Shown here in pieces: positions 1 to 13,800 of a stretch of 64,000 nt of DNA (its first letter is position 1; every line of letters begins with the position of its first letter). A program made the translations under genes and the position numbers. Where the stretch lies: the NCBI GenBank assembly GCA_944470555.2, contig OX104128.1:46979920-47043919 (forward strand), given 5' to 3'. This stretch comes from Heterobilharzia americana. Lineage: Eukaryota > Platyhelminthes > Trematoda > Strigeidida > Schistosomatidae. The notes under the pieces were generated by a model. It did no database searches. It was not told the DNA's origin and worked only from the letters and a program-made list of their open reading frames with translations.

Positions 1-2681
1 AAGTACGATCAATTTCAGAAATTGCTGACAGGAGTAATGCCAATGTGTTGCATTAACTTATGAAGACTTTGATTGTTGGTCTCTTGGTTTTGTTCTGTCT
101 GACAACTAAAATCGAATAGTGAAGACTCTAACTAATATGAATGATAATGGTCCACAATGAAGCAGATATATGCAAATAACATCCAAACACAAATATTGTT
201 CATTTTGTTCATGGTTTTTTATCTTTTTGTCTCTTACTGTGACCTATACCGTTACTATTTTCTTTCTGCTGCCTTCCTCCTTCTCCGCCACCACTGTGAT
301 GTGTTTATATGAGGACTATCTAGTCGATTTATACAAAATTATTGTTTACAGACCAATAGTGTCTGTGAATCTATGTACATTTTCAAAGTTCCTCATTAAA
401 AAAGCTTTTTAAAGTTGCGTATAATTTGAATGAGAATGACTATTGATGAAACTTAACCTTGATTTAGTGATGGGTCACTTCTATTTCCTAATAGTTTGAC
501 AAGCCATCCAATTCCTTATAAGCGTCTTACGTTCAATGTTATGGTTGTAAATAAAGTTATCTAGTGAAAACGGATACCTAGAAGCTGACCTTTTTCTGTA
601 CGTTTTGATGCGAGTTAATCATTTTTAAATCAGATTCAATAAAAGGGAGAAATAAAATTAGTACAACCTTGTCAAAAATGTAACAGACGACAAACGACAT
701 CAAAGTTACAACAGAATCCATATGTCATTTCCTTCAGTTATGTAGCTTTCCTACTGTTTCAGTACTACCATATCACAGAACTCGATCACTTTTCTTCACC
801 TCAGTTACTGACATAAACACTATGGCTAAATTTAGAAACTGAACAAACAACCTACAATCATTTTGAGAAGAAACTTTGTGATATTTTATACACTTCTGTA
901 GTTTGTTTCTTTTCTGGCTTAGTGGCGGTTACTACTTGTTTATTTTTGTACTCAAATTAATGTAATTTCTATTTTATGCCATCCACATAATTATCGTCTT
1001 GCTAACGTTCATGATTGATGATCACTTTCTTTCAGAAATTATGACAGGAGCTTCATATATATATATCTTTTCAATATTTATCTGTTTTATTCCAAACTCA
1101 AACTTCTAAACAGGCCGAATCGCTTGGTGGTAGGGTCTGTAACTTCAATACTGAATGATGCAGTTTCAAATGGCTGAGGAAACATCACGTCTCCTGATGA
1201 TGCTAATAATGAGTCACAATTATCACAAAACATTGATACATGTCTTCCTGTCAATTAACTCCTAATATTTTTTATATTTCTTACTACCCTTTAAAAGATT
1301 TTGGATTTTAAATTCATCGTGCGCATATTTATAGTGAATTTATTTGTTCCACAGTACACAAAATTCTCGTGGATACATGTTAGTTAAAGAGTAAAATTTG
1401 GGCACTTGGGTAGAATATAACTGCACATTAGACTGTTTATTTGATACAAGTGTTACAGTACTACTTAGTGGATGACGTCCCGACCAGAACTTGTTGCTCA
1501 CATTCATATCAGTTATGATGCGACTTTTAAACTTCCTTTATGAGAGTCGTATGATCCCTTTGATATGAATATGTGTAGTAAATGTTGCTTGAAATGTCAT
1601 CCAGTAAAAAAATAGCATAACATTGTTTGCTCTATCAAATAAACAATCCAGTTTTGATGTATGTTAATCTTTATTCATTTAATTACTTGACCATTAAATG
1701 TATGAGAGTATTCAAAGAGAATGCAGTGAAATACAACGTATATTACAAACTCAGTTATTATCACATTATTCAAATTTGTATACGTAATAACATGTATGGG
1801 AAGTTTTTTGTTCATCAAACGTAGCTATTCAACTCAGTTTCGTTAAAAAAATAAACGCTGCTGATTGTATACAGTACAGGTGTTAACATTTTTTAGACAT
1901 CAGCGAGTATCGAAGCGATTACAACTATTCAGTGATCACATTCATGAAAACTATATATAAGGTCATCGATAAGTAAGAACAGTTCTATCTTAATTAAATT
2001 ACCTGAAGTAGTATTGTCTTTCTATGTGCTTCACAGTTAGGTGTAATATTATTTTACTGGTTAAACTGCGCATTAAAAACTTCAACTAATCTTTAATTGC
2101 TTTTGCTTTAATGATAAGTAATTAATAATGCGTTTATATTATCTGATGTGACTGCGTTGGAGGAGGACATGGATTCTAATAATAAGCGAAACGAGTAATA
2201 ACGTAACAAGATACTTGCACTGGATACGAGTAATGTAACTGTTCTCCTCCACACCTGATACTTCACTGAGCAGAGAAAATCAGCAGACAAAAGATGGGCT
2301 TGCAACTGACTTAAAGAAGACAACTTTACTTGACAAAATACATAGTATTTGTACACAGCTCCTAATCAGAAAATGAAGTCACTAGATCACCAATCAGCTG
2401 AAGGGTAAAATTAATGAGTAAAATTAATTTGACCATACATGGATATAAATCAAGATGTGAAACGAAACTATTTCTACCCCAACGGCGAATAACCTTGAAT
2501 GATGATTTTCATTTTTGGCTACTTCCTATCAATATCGTCAAGAATATCAGTTTACGAAACTATATACGGGTTTCCAATGATCTAACTATGCATGAGTACA
2601 AATGTGAACTTACCAGAACTTTGGATATATTTCATAATTGTAGTGTGGTACACCATAAATTTACTGTTTTGACTTTTCTAG
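1..2681 (+). other. Upstream intron of the dynein gene
   Basis: No exon recognised. The exon at 2682 begins with a split codon, so this is most likely intron. Short AT-rich frames on both strands show no family resemblance. A stretch at 2236-2400 resembles 40604-40750 (see the repeat entry). The rest shows nothing I can name. Confidence 0.6.
2236..2400. repeat. Unclassified dispersed repeat, copy 1
   Basis: It shares with 40604-40750 an ordered series of blocks: ACCTG-TACTTCACT, AGAAGACAACTTTA-TTGACA, then ACACAG and GAAAATG-A. Identity is imperfect and ends are not clear. Origin unknown. Confidence 0.4.
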
Positions 2682-2910
2682 AATACTTCGACCACCTCAA
2701 AATCTGAATGAACTTGGTGATTCTATTCATTTATTAGAACAAATATTATCTGAACAGAATGAAATACAAGCGAAATTCGCACCATTGGAAGAACAATTTG
2801 CAATTTTAGACAAATGTGAAGTTACTTATACGGAAGATGTTTCTAGCCATAGAACTAATTTATCCAGTGATTGGGTACAATTCCAAAGTACATTAGCAGC
2901 AGCTGAAGTG
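2682..2910 (+). CDS. DNAH2: Dynein heavy chain exon 1 of window (linker)
   Basis: Acceptor ...TTTTCTAG precedes 2682 and donor GTAAGG follows 2910. One nucleotide completes a codon from an upstream exon, then 76 codons. The encoded [18 protein letters not shown] and [12 protein letters not shown] are typical of the start of the dynein linker (DHC_N2). The ATG-initiated frames overlapping this exon are chance; the exon has no start of its own. Confidence 0.88.
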
Positions 2911-2928
2911 GTAAGGTCTTCAGTTTTC

Positions 2929-3001
<73 letters not shown>

Positions 3002-6000
3002 AGGACCTGTTTCGAAGTAACCAAATCAGTTCATTCTGCTTGCAGACAGTTTTGTAGAGCTACATTTGGCTTAGATGTACTATCTAGCATCGTGACAATG
3101 CCAGATTACACAAGATCTTAACTGTGATACAGTTTTAACTCGCGGACGGAGCTGGCGAACCAAAGACCATCCTTTTTTAATCTGTCTTGACCTAGAATAT
3201 CTCCCCATGTAGATTTTCGTCCCTATAAAAGCTTTTCGCCAGTGTTGAATCCTTTAATTTATTCCTAAATCTCTAAGATCTAAATCTCTTATTTTTATAT
3301 GCTGAAACTATACTGTTGTAAAATAGTTGTCAAATAAGACCACTGATTGACGGTCTCAACTACTCATAAATAACAATAAGACAGGATATGAAAAGACAAT
3401 GTGGTATTTGTACCTTTTATTATGGCATTAATGAAAAATAGTCAATAAGATGATTCAATACGATTTACAACTAGTAACTCGATTTGTCGTACTAATGATA
3501 TACTTCATCAAATCTAATTATAGGAAAGTAATCAATTTGAATAAAGTATTATTTATTGGTACTTGTTATTTTCGGACTTATACTGGATCGATAAGATAGA
3601 CCTCTGTTGACATGTTCGTTCCCATAAGAATGCTTCAGTACTACCTAATTACCCGCTATCAAGGAATTTACCCAGTAATGGCTAGAAGTGGAACCTGCTA
3701 CGCTTGTTTCGTCCCATATGGGGCTGGCCAGATGAACCTACCAGCATCCAAGTGACTGATGTTGTTCCCCACCCAAAACTCGGACCCACTACCTCTCCCT
3801 TCGAAAGCCAAAGCACTATTCACTACACCACTGGGGCACGAGAATCACTTGTTATACAACGAGTATCAGTTGCTACTTTTGATACTAGTAATTTCCTGTT
3901 GTTATACAAGATTGGATTGTTTGACCTCTTGGATTCTAGTGCCGATCACCAAGACTAAGATAAGATCAATATCCTGGTAGTATGAAGACATCCGTGTTGG
4001 AGCCCATCTACAAACAGAGGCTGAGCTGTTCCACTTTATTTTCACATGTATCAGTCCTACATAATTGTTGTGTTATTATTTTATTGTTATTGTCTTATTT
4101 AATTTATCCATCACTAGTGAAATGTTACTTTGTTACTAATCCCTGAGCCTGGGCATTACCGTACAGCTTATGAGGAAGAGGTAATAGAAGAGAAATATTT
4201 CACCCAATAGTTCTTATATTTCAAATATCTTATAGTAACAAATCGCAGTTTTTCGCGCTAGTTATCCTAAATATTGTCATCTTTCTAAGATTTATCTAAT
4301 CTTTCTTTCATGCAAAAGATGATTAAAAAGTCGAAAGAGAAATTCAAATTTGGTTTACTTAGTGATACAGAAGATTTTAAACGTGCTGTATCAAATCTTT
4401 TACAAGACTTGCAAACAAATGGACCGTATGCAGCTTCTCTTTCACCTCAAAATGCATTAGACACTGTAAACGATTTCCGTGGACAATTGGATAATCTTAA
4501 ACATCATGAGTTAGAATTACGTCATGGATTGAATTTGTTCAAAATAGAACAACCACCTTGTAAAGAAATTGCACTTGTTGAAAAGGTATTTATCATTTTC
4601 ATGAATGATGATATATTCATAATATGAAAATAAATGTTGTCCATTTGTATGATGATAACTGCTGTCACACTGAGTGAAAGTCAGTGATTTATGCACGACA
4701 AAACGTTTCCAACTGTGGCTTTAAGTATTGCTATTATTAATTTCATAAATTGTCCCTTGAGTTCCCACTGGGATATAGGGCTTCAGTTGCACGTCTCCAT
4801 TTCACTCTGTTCTCTGCATTCCTTTCAACATGACTCCCCAACTGCCCACAAGCTTTCATTTCTTCCTCACACCATCTCCTCCATGTCACCCTTGACACAG
4901 ACGCTCAACTCATCGTTTCCCACACAGGTCCCACTCCACAGCCTGGCCTGGTGCCTGATGTCCCCAATCGGTCTTTCAATGTATGCCCAATCCATCTACA
5001 CTTTCTTCTGCATATGTGTTGGGCGATGGGTTGTTAGTTGGTTCGTTGTCCACCGAAGCGACTTCCTTGTTGCTTATTCTGATTATTCTGGCTACCTGAT
5101 GTGATCTTCAGTCTCGAGTGGGTGTAGATGGCAGCTGTTGATGTATGATGTCTGTAGTTTGTTGGAAACACTTTTCATGACGCTCCAAGTTTCTGAACCA
5201 TCACATAGAAGCACTGAATTACTTGACTGACATTAGTGTTTACAATCCGGGTGTTGCTCACGGTTTGTGCTGAGTGCAGTAGATTTCCACATTGGTTTCA
5301 GATTGATGAAGGCCTGTCCTGCTTTTGAGATCGCGGCTTAAAAGATCCTCAACTGTGCCGCCGTCGACCGCAGTTGAAACGATGCTGCTTAGGTAGGTGA
5401 AAGAGACAACTTCTTTTCGGTTTTTCTTGATGATGGTGATTGGTGCTTGTTTTCATTGTTCTTGTTGTTGGTTGGGTATCTTCATCCTCTCTGTCTTCCC
5501 TACATTCACCCGAAATCCCATCGTATCTGTCTCTTCTGTCAACTTGTTAGTTTTCACCGGTAGATCTTCGAGTTTGTGGAATATCAGACACAAATCATCG
5601 ATAAAATCCAAATCCTCTTAGGACTTTTCTTCGGTCCAGTGTATGCCCCTCTACTCGCTCCCCACAGCTAATTGCATGATACAGTCAACCAGAATCATGA
5701 AGATCATCGGTGACAGTATACAACCTTGTCTTACTCCTGTCTTCAATTTGAACGCGCCAAAAAGCTTTCCATTGTGAATCACTTGGCATGTAGCATCATA
5801 TAGTATATAGCTGCTGTTGAATGAGGTTGATAAAGTTTTTGAATCAGCTGCCTGCCAAATTACTTCTCGGTAGACGCTGCCGAAGGCATTTTCAAAGTCC
5901 ATGAAGTTCAGATAAAGGTACAGTGGATTATCACTCTATACTCTGTTCTATGATGATGCATAGTGTAGCACTGCGATTTGATCCACACATGATTTGTTCT

Positions 6001-9000
6001 TCGTGAAGCTGGCCAGCCAGCTAGCCTGTTCTGGTTGTGATTTTGAATCCAGAGCATGTTTTACTCTCTCTAGGATGATGTGGCTTAATATTTTGCTTGG
6101 AGTGGAGAGGGGGAGCATGATTCCATGCCAGTTGTTGCATTCACTTAGGCCACCTACTCCTCTTTGGGAGTGTGACAAGGGAGCTCTTCTTCCAATCACT
6201 GGGCATGTAACTTTTCTTCCTTCCTTCCTTCCAAACCTTCTGCAATAGTGGTGTGTGCATGTCCACTGTTGTCTGTGTGCCTGTTTTCAGTGCTTCTGGT
6301 GGAAAATCATATGGTGCTCCAGTTATCCCTGATTTCTGATATTTTATGGCATTCAGGACTTCGCTTCTGCTTCTGTCGGAAAGTTTGTGTTCACTGGTAT
6401 ACCTGCGGTTGCTGGTGGCATTACTGGACGCGTTGCAGGTGGTGGTGGTAGTTGATTCAGGAGTTTTTTGAAGTGGTCATCCCATCGTTTCCTTTGCTTC
6501 TCCTCTTCAGTGGTAACTAAATTTCATTCACTATCATTCATTGGCTTCGTCCACGTTGATATCTAACTTCGCAGATGGTAATCTGGTAATTTGATATAGT
6601 GTTGTCAGGTCTCTATCTCGCCTACCTGCATTCTGTTCTCCTTCACTTGCCAGTGTGTCGTAGAAGTGTCTCTTGTCTTTCTCTGCACTCTTCTTCACTT
6701 CTTTGTCCAGTGTGGTGTTTTATAGGTTTTGCTTAGTTCCTCTTTTCTTTGTTCATCCCTGCACTGCACTGCACTGCACTGCACTGCACTGCACTGCACT
6801 GGACTGGTTCATCTTCTGCTTCACCACCTTCCTATCTCTCCTCTATCACATTCATTGTATTTGTGGCGATCCTTTCCTTGTCTTGCTTCCTCTTCCTTCC
6901 CAACACAGTAATGCAGATTTCCTTCCACGTCTCTTTCAAAGAGTTCCAGTGTTCATCCACTCAGGTTCCTTAATGGATGTTGCTCAGTGTCACCCATTTT
7001 GTCCTGATGACTGACGTGAAGATGTCCTTTGTAGTTTCGTCCTTCAGTTATTGTTCTCGGTGTTCAACTTCAACTGTGGTCTATCATCACCAACTTGTGT
7101 GAAGGCTTTCAACTTGATTTTGAAGGTGGTTATGTTTCTTGTACTAGATGGTGAGTGATGTGAACATACATCTGCTCTCCTTCTTCATCTGATATGATCC
7201 GATCTAATCTGATCTGATCCTGTGTCCAGTAGGCTGCATCTCCTCTTATTTCATATTGAGATGAAGTCGATCTGATTTCTAGTGTATCCATTTGACAAAA
7301 TCAAATCCATGTCCCTCCCTGCCTTGAGAACATTCTCGTGTTTGTACACGCTGCCTCCAATCACCAAATAGTTGAATGCACAGAAATCTGCAAACAGTTC
7401 TCCATTCTCACTCGTCATTTCACTGAGTGCTCCTCTACCCATGGTTAGTTCTCTTCCTGTGTTGTCCCCTCCCAATTTGGCATTCATGTCACCCCACCCA
7501 TTAGAATTTTGATGTCGCCACCTGGGATAGAGTCTTGTCCAGTGCTGATTGCAGTTGTCTGTAGAGTTCCTCCTTCCTCTCTTGTTCTGTGTCTGCATTA
7601 TTTGTAGGTGTGTTGCGTAGCATTTTATGATTGTGACTTTCCTTCCTTTCGAGTTGAATCATGCTGTCATGACCCTGATCTTGCTGGGAGAGATTGTTTC
7701 CCACTGCATGACAGCTGTCGATGCTCATTGGGGATGTCATGATGGCCACTCGAAAACTCAGTGTGCTCGTGGTTGTCGTCTGGGTGACAGTATTGGAGTA
7801 GATTATTGACTCCTCTCCAGTTGACAGTTTGGAGAGTCTATTTCCATTCCATCTGCAGATTCCTCGCAGATCTCTAGGACTTCTATGCTTTGCCTTCTCA
7901 TCTCTTTTGGAATCTGGGCAACCGCGCTAGGATCATACATGGTGCGGACATTCCATATCCCTATTCTTACTTTCGCTTTCATCGAGGGAAGAGGAAACAC
8001 ATCGGCCAATTTGCTCACTGAAGTCTTTCACCAACTGGTGTGGTTTCTCCTCCCTGATTCCAGCGAGGAATAAGTTTATTTTCGTTTTTTATAGTTTCTT
8101 TGTGCTTTGAAGTTTGTTGAGCGGTTGGATTGATTTAATGGTGTAGGGTTGCTAGCCTTATGCCCAATCTTCCCTCTTTATCTGGGCTTAGGACCGGCTT
8201 GTTACTAGTGGACTCGTGAATTAGGCGAGGTTAGAACTTTATGTAGCAGATGGAAATTATGTTGCTGTTCAGAACTTCAAACATTTATTTTTGTTTATGA
8301 AAATGAGAGACAGTCATATGGACTATGACGACTGATAATGGCCAGCAGTGAAATCCAGAATGCACGTTTCGTCCTGTTTGACACTTGTTGGTTTGATGTA
8401 CCTCCATCCCAGTGAGTAGTTTTGTTCGCACTAAGATACATACGAAAAATGGATGGTGTCAAACACCAGAGCGTTATCGAGTAAACCATTGAGTCACGAG
8501 AGCCACTCCGTGTGTGGCAGGAAAGGTTTCTGTGTTATATATATATACTGACAGAAATATACTTTATTTTGCACTCGGTTCTGTATTTTATGTTACTTCA
8601 ACGACAACTTATTGGTTTTATTTACTAGCAATGAACACTAGTTTCTAATTAGTGTAATAATGAGTAATAATCACTGCTGATGTCAAAAGCTACTCACTCA
8701 ACATATAAATGAGAAAAGCAGGTTTACTTTTGAAGATTATACATATGAAAAGTGGACATCAGTTAAAGAAGTCTTGAGCACTAGGCCTCAGACTTCGTGG
8801 AACTACTTAGAAGTATGTATCCACATCATTTCTTGTAGCAGGCCTTGTAATGAATGACTTAATGTTATCAATCTTATGATATAGTGAAACTTTTATGAGT
8901 GTTGTTGTAGTGATGTTTTTCGTTTTCTGAAAAAGTCCATTCTTCATGATAGCTTGAAAAAGATACCTTCTTACCTGTCACTAATAAGATATTCATAAAC

Positions 9001-10853
9001 ATGTAAACAAGCTTCTTTTGAAAACGAAAGTATTTTTGAACTTCAGTAGGTGAAAAAACTGTCTCTTCACACTGAATTCTACATATGTTTGTTACCACTT
9101 AGTTACAAGATAAAATATTCATCTTTTTCTATCCTCTTTCATAAACTTTTGTCTACTATGATGTCATCGTTATTTCTATCCCTTTTCTAATTGGCATACT
9201 GCTTGGAAGTGTTCCAACTTGAACCGATGCCGTTCATCTTTGATTTATCTGTTTATCTATAATTCGTGTGTTGTACTGAAACATATTGAATGATACTTCA
9301 TTAGGATTTAAGTTGGAATCAAAATCTGGCCTGCTGAATTACTATCGCTTGACCACATTTATACTGCCTGCCCAACTAGAACTTCTCAACCCATTCCAAA
9401 CCGAGTTGAATTAGAGAGGGGAGAACATCATAGTGACTGCCTAAGACGGCCGTAGTCTGACAAATTGTATTGACAACGGATGATGATTGAAGGTGAAATG
9501 AAAGTCTGGTCCACGGTAAGACTCGGACCAACGAACTCCGCATTATTGAATGATCATATACTGGCCTGGATTCAATAATATATGTAACTATAATGGACAG
9601 TTTTTTCAGGCCTTCCATAGACAGTCATGTGGCTGCACACCTGTATGACTATAATCCTTTACATAACCAACTTATAAATATGGAAATTTGTTGCTAATCT
9701 TTCTACTGAACAATATTTGCCTTGTTTTAGGATTTAGATGTTTTAAATGCTATTTGGACAACAAACTTAGAGTGGGAGAATAATTGGGAAAGTTGGAAGG
9801 TTGGACGTTTTTATGATTTGCAAACTAACGATATGGAAAATCTGGCCAACGCTGCGTTTCGAAAATTCACCAAGTGGTCACGTGATCTGAAAGTAGGTGA
9901 TTACTGTATAAACAATAATGCACATTTATAGTACCGTTAAGTATATCGTTTGTTTTTTTATTGTCACAGCTTAAGTTTGGAATACAACTGGTACCAGGTA
10001 TCGAAATGAGCAGTCACATATTTACGCAATCAAAAATCAATCGTTAATTATTTGTGTTTCTTTATCAGTTTAAATCATAGGGGGAGAAGTACTGAAACAT
10101 AAAACAGCAACATTAATAATTAAAAAACACCTACACGGATCTGTAAATTTCGCCAGTCAAAACAGAGTGATCTAAATACTGGACAACTTTTTCACTCATC
10201 TGGGGCCGAGCTAATCAACCGTAACAGAGGCGAACTGTTCAGAATAACGGAATCTGATTAAATGACTTGGATAGACCAGCTTAGCTAAAATAGGTTAATC
10301 AGTTTGCAAATGATTTACAAACTGTAAGGTACATGTTGGGATTTCTCGCAGCTGGAAAGTTTTCCGACTGCAAGATCACAAGGTTTGATCTTTCACCAGA
10401 AATGTCGTGCACTAATCAAGTATACTGCTGAATAATATGAGTGAGGGGAGAAGTAAATCTTAACTACCACCAGCTTTTCTCCTAAGTTATATCTGATATT
10501 CTCCAGCTAATGAACTCCATTGCGTTACTTTAAAGGAACAGATGAATAGGTATACACCATTTTAAAAACTGATTACTTCTCGGCTTCTAATAGCTATTTT
10601 CAATCTAAAAAATAACAGTAGTCCTTGAATGCAATAGGGTGTATCTCAGTGTAAAAAAGTAACCACTCTGACTAAACACGCATTTCTGAATTCTAGAACA
10701 GTTTGCGTTGTTGAGGTAGAGAATTTAAGTAATACTGTGTTGACAGGAGCAAGTGGTCTTAGGGAGCTATTGAGCTTCTCCATAGTTAAGATATCATGTT
10801 TAGCAAAGGTATGATGGAACTGCACTCATGTAAGGGGTTTACATCTGACCACT

Positions 10854-10895
<42 letters not shown>

Positions 10896-13800
10896 GATGC
10901 ACTACAAACTACATATACAGCTATTTAAAGTATGTTACTGTGAGAAAATCAAAATATGAATAAGCTCCTGATAATGTTGCAAAAGTTCTGTACATGTTGA
11001 TCATGAGAAATAAACACTGAAAATGATAATCAATCACTCAAATACATTTTCACTCATCTTTATGCTACTGTAAAGTTAAATGTTATTGTCATAATCATTG
11101 GAACCATGACGTTTTACTTTTTATGACAGCACAACAAGCGTGCTTCAGAGTTTTTCATAGTGAACAAAGTCGAATGTCATTGAAAAAAGCTGGACAAATG
11201 CACAGTGCCTAACATGTATTTTAATAATCGATAGTGGATTAGATTTATTTCAATGTAATTGTAAGTTTTCCGATCACATCTAACGAAAATCGACTGCTTC
11301 CTAGAGTGTTGTATTGCCTATAACGTCAAAAGAAAGACCATCGGTAGTCTTCTCATAACGAAATGAACGTAAGACCTTAACTTAAGTAGCAGATATTTTT
11401 TTTATAAGATGATTGATATTTAAGTAATAAGGGAACATATCGTTGTATTGTATACAAATAGTGCATTCGATCATCAGATGTTTTTTTTCTGTATGCACTA
11501 ACCACTGCGTACAACCTCTTAACAGCTTATTATTTGGCATGCGATTTTTTAGATTATATCAGTGACACCATTTTTGTCGTCTAAGATTAGTTTCAAGTAA
11601 GTGATGAAGGTAGATAGTGCTACCATATCATTTCCCAACTAATCGTTTGATGTTCTTCTGGTTTATTTTCATACCTTTCTTATCTTGGTGGGTTTTCTTC
11701 AGATATTTTTAGTGAGTGTGCCTGTTTGCTCCTTGTACTTGCTTGTTTCTGTATAACTGATAGACGGTCTCAGTTGTTATCTACAAAAAGTTAAACCAGT
11801 AAGTGTCGTCGTCTTCTTAAGTATTAGAATTCTTTTTCTACATTCTTCATCTATTTGGCAGCCAGTTATCAGTCCAATTTACATGTATATGATTATGAAG
11901 TTAGAAAGCCTTCTTGTATATAATTTATTTTTTAAGAATTTTATTACCCAGATATTGTAGACGACAATAAGGACATTTTGAAGTTGATCTATTATTTAGT
12001 TATATAAACCAAATGAAATTCGTTTTCCTATTGATAATTTTAAAACAGGTAAACATTTTCAATTTAAAATATTTTCTGTTACTTATTATTATGTCTACAA
12101 AAGGAAAGAAATTGGGAAGTGATTGAAGTTAGTAAAGCACGAGTTGACCAATTTCGTCGTACTATGCCATTAATTACAGATTTACGTAATCCAGCTATGC
12201 GTCCAAGACATTGGGATCGTATAAAAGAAGAAATGAATAAAAAATTCGATGTAAGTTCTGATGATTTCACATTGGAACGAATCATTCAATTGGGATTTGA
12301 ACAATATTCAGACTTAGTCAATGAACTTTCAAGTGCAGCAACTAAAGAGTTAGCAATTGAAAAAGCACTTGACGGTATGGAACGTCTATGGCAAAATAAT
12401 GAGCTTGATATGATACCCTATAAAGATAAAAATACTTATAAGATTAGATCTACCGATGAAATATTTGAAGCCCTTGAGGATAATCAGGTAAGCAGAAGTA
12501 ATAACATTCTTCTGTTTTGTCAAAATATAAAGTGTTTTCTGATAATCTCGAATTATTCCTATTTTCTTTCATGAAACTACATATCATTTAGCTAGTTATT
12601 CTGTTGAATATATCATAAAGTGAGACAAAAATGTTCATTCGAATGAGCCTAATAGTCTAGAAGAAAGGTTTTTGATTTCAACTCTGTGTTACGGATTCCA
12701 GAGTCAGATACAATATGAGTTACCTCAAGATTTTAGACTTAGTTTCCTTATGATTACTAGCAAGCGCAAATGGTATAGTATGTTTAGGAACGGGATAATT
12801 TCGGGTATCCTCTAGAAATGCTGTCATGTTTCTACGCATTCATAGCCTGTTATAGGGAAGTCCATTACCTTTACCACGCGGGGATTGTTTCCATAGAAGT
12901 GAAAAGCTGAGAACGGATGTCCGATGCACATTACCGGACTGGTAGACACAAAGGCTTCACTTAAAGGAGCTGATAAACCACTGGTGAACGTCACCTATAC
13001 AATACAGAAAACGTATTAATGGTAGCATATTAAGAAACAGAACAGCGTACGGTGATCAGAGTCGTCTTTGGCACCAAGTTCACACTAACCTATCCTTAAG
13101 ACTGTAGGTACGTAAAACACTATTTTGGGCAGTTTTACCCTAAGCTTGTGAAACCTGACCTTTCCGAGGTTAAAGTGTCCAAGTACTCTATGTATTTGAT
13201 CACCGTTGCGACTGTAGGACTGGTAACAATCGGTAGAAACATTACGTAAGTAATTCTGAGGTGAGACGAATTGTTTAGGCTTGATGGAGATTGCCATCCA
13301 TGAGTAAGGCCATCTTGAGACAACGCCTTGGTGCTTTCAGAAAGGTATTGCTTATTTCATCACAACGGCTTCCATGCCACTCACTGTTCGTTTACCCTGG
13401 AACTGGTTGGAAGAAACAAAGAAGTGTTCAGTGTACGATATATTACCATACAATGAGGGATAATTGTGTTGGGTTAATATGTGTAGGTATCTCAGGACTG
13501 CTTGGATGACGTCCGAGAGATCATGTAACTCAATCTCTCGAGACAATAGCAGATATGGCCCAAAATTCAAAGTAGTGGCTTTTATGCTGCAGCTTTCTTG
13601 TGTCTTCCACTACTAAAAACCAAAATGAAGTTAGTGAGTGCTCCCATAGATGTATTCCTTACACAGGTTCTTTAGTAACTCACTTTTTTGCAATGCTTTC
13701 TTTCTTTCTTTTATGCCTTCGTAGTGTTTTTTAGTTATTTTTTATGATGCATCTCCCGGCGCTAGTTCTCTACAACAAGCACAGCATCCCGGTCCACGAT

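Larger units (their letters stand above)
2911..4318 (+). other. Intron 1
   Basis: Contains the (AT)n tract and a decayed Sm-alpha-like repeat (about 3585-3850). Remaining sequence is AT-rich and unassigned. Confidence 0.85.
4586..9730 (+). other. Intron 2
   Basis: Dominated by an old antisense RTE element (4752-8230), followed by a decayed Sm-alpha-like repeat (8320-8520), a 3' fragment of the second LINE family (about 9135-9260) and one arm of the tRNA-like hairpin repeat (9470-9550). 4586-4751 and 8530-9130 show nothing recognisable. Confidence 0.85.

Noticed and set aside
2414..2707. 97-codon plus-strand frame overlapping the first dynein exon
   Set aside because: It ends within the exon in a different frame; the exon is supported by splice sites and dynein similarity.
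3704..3980. Overlapping 84- and 73-codon plus-strand frames
   Set aside because: They lie on the antisense of a Sm-alpha-like repeat and have no protein resemblance.
6673..7014. 113-codon plus-strand frame with a repeated Ala-Leu-His-Cys-Thr motif
   Set aside because: It is the opposite strand of a dead RTE element and is lengthened by the TGCAC array.
10857..10895. RTE insertion relic at the (ATT)n tract
   Set aside because: No element sequence or target duplication is visible next to it; a simple microsatellite is enough.
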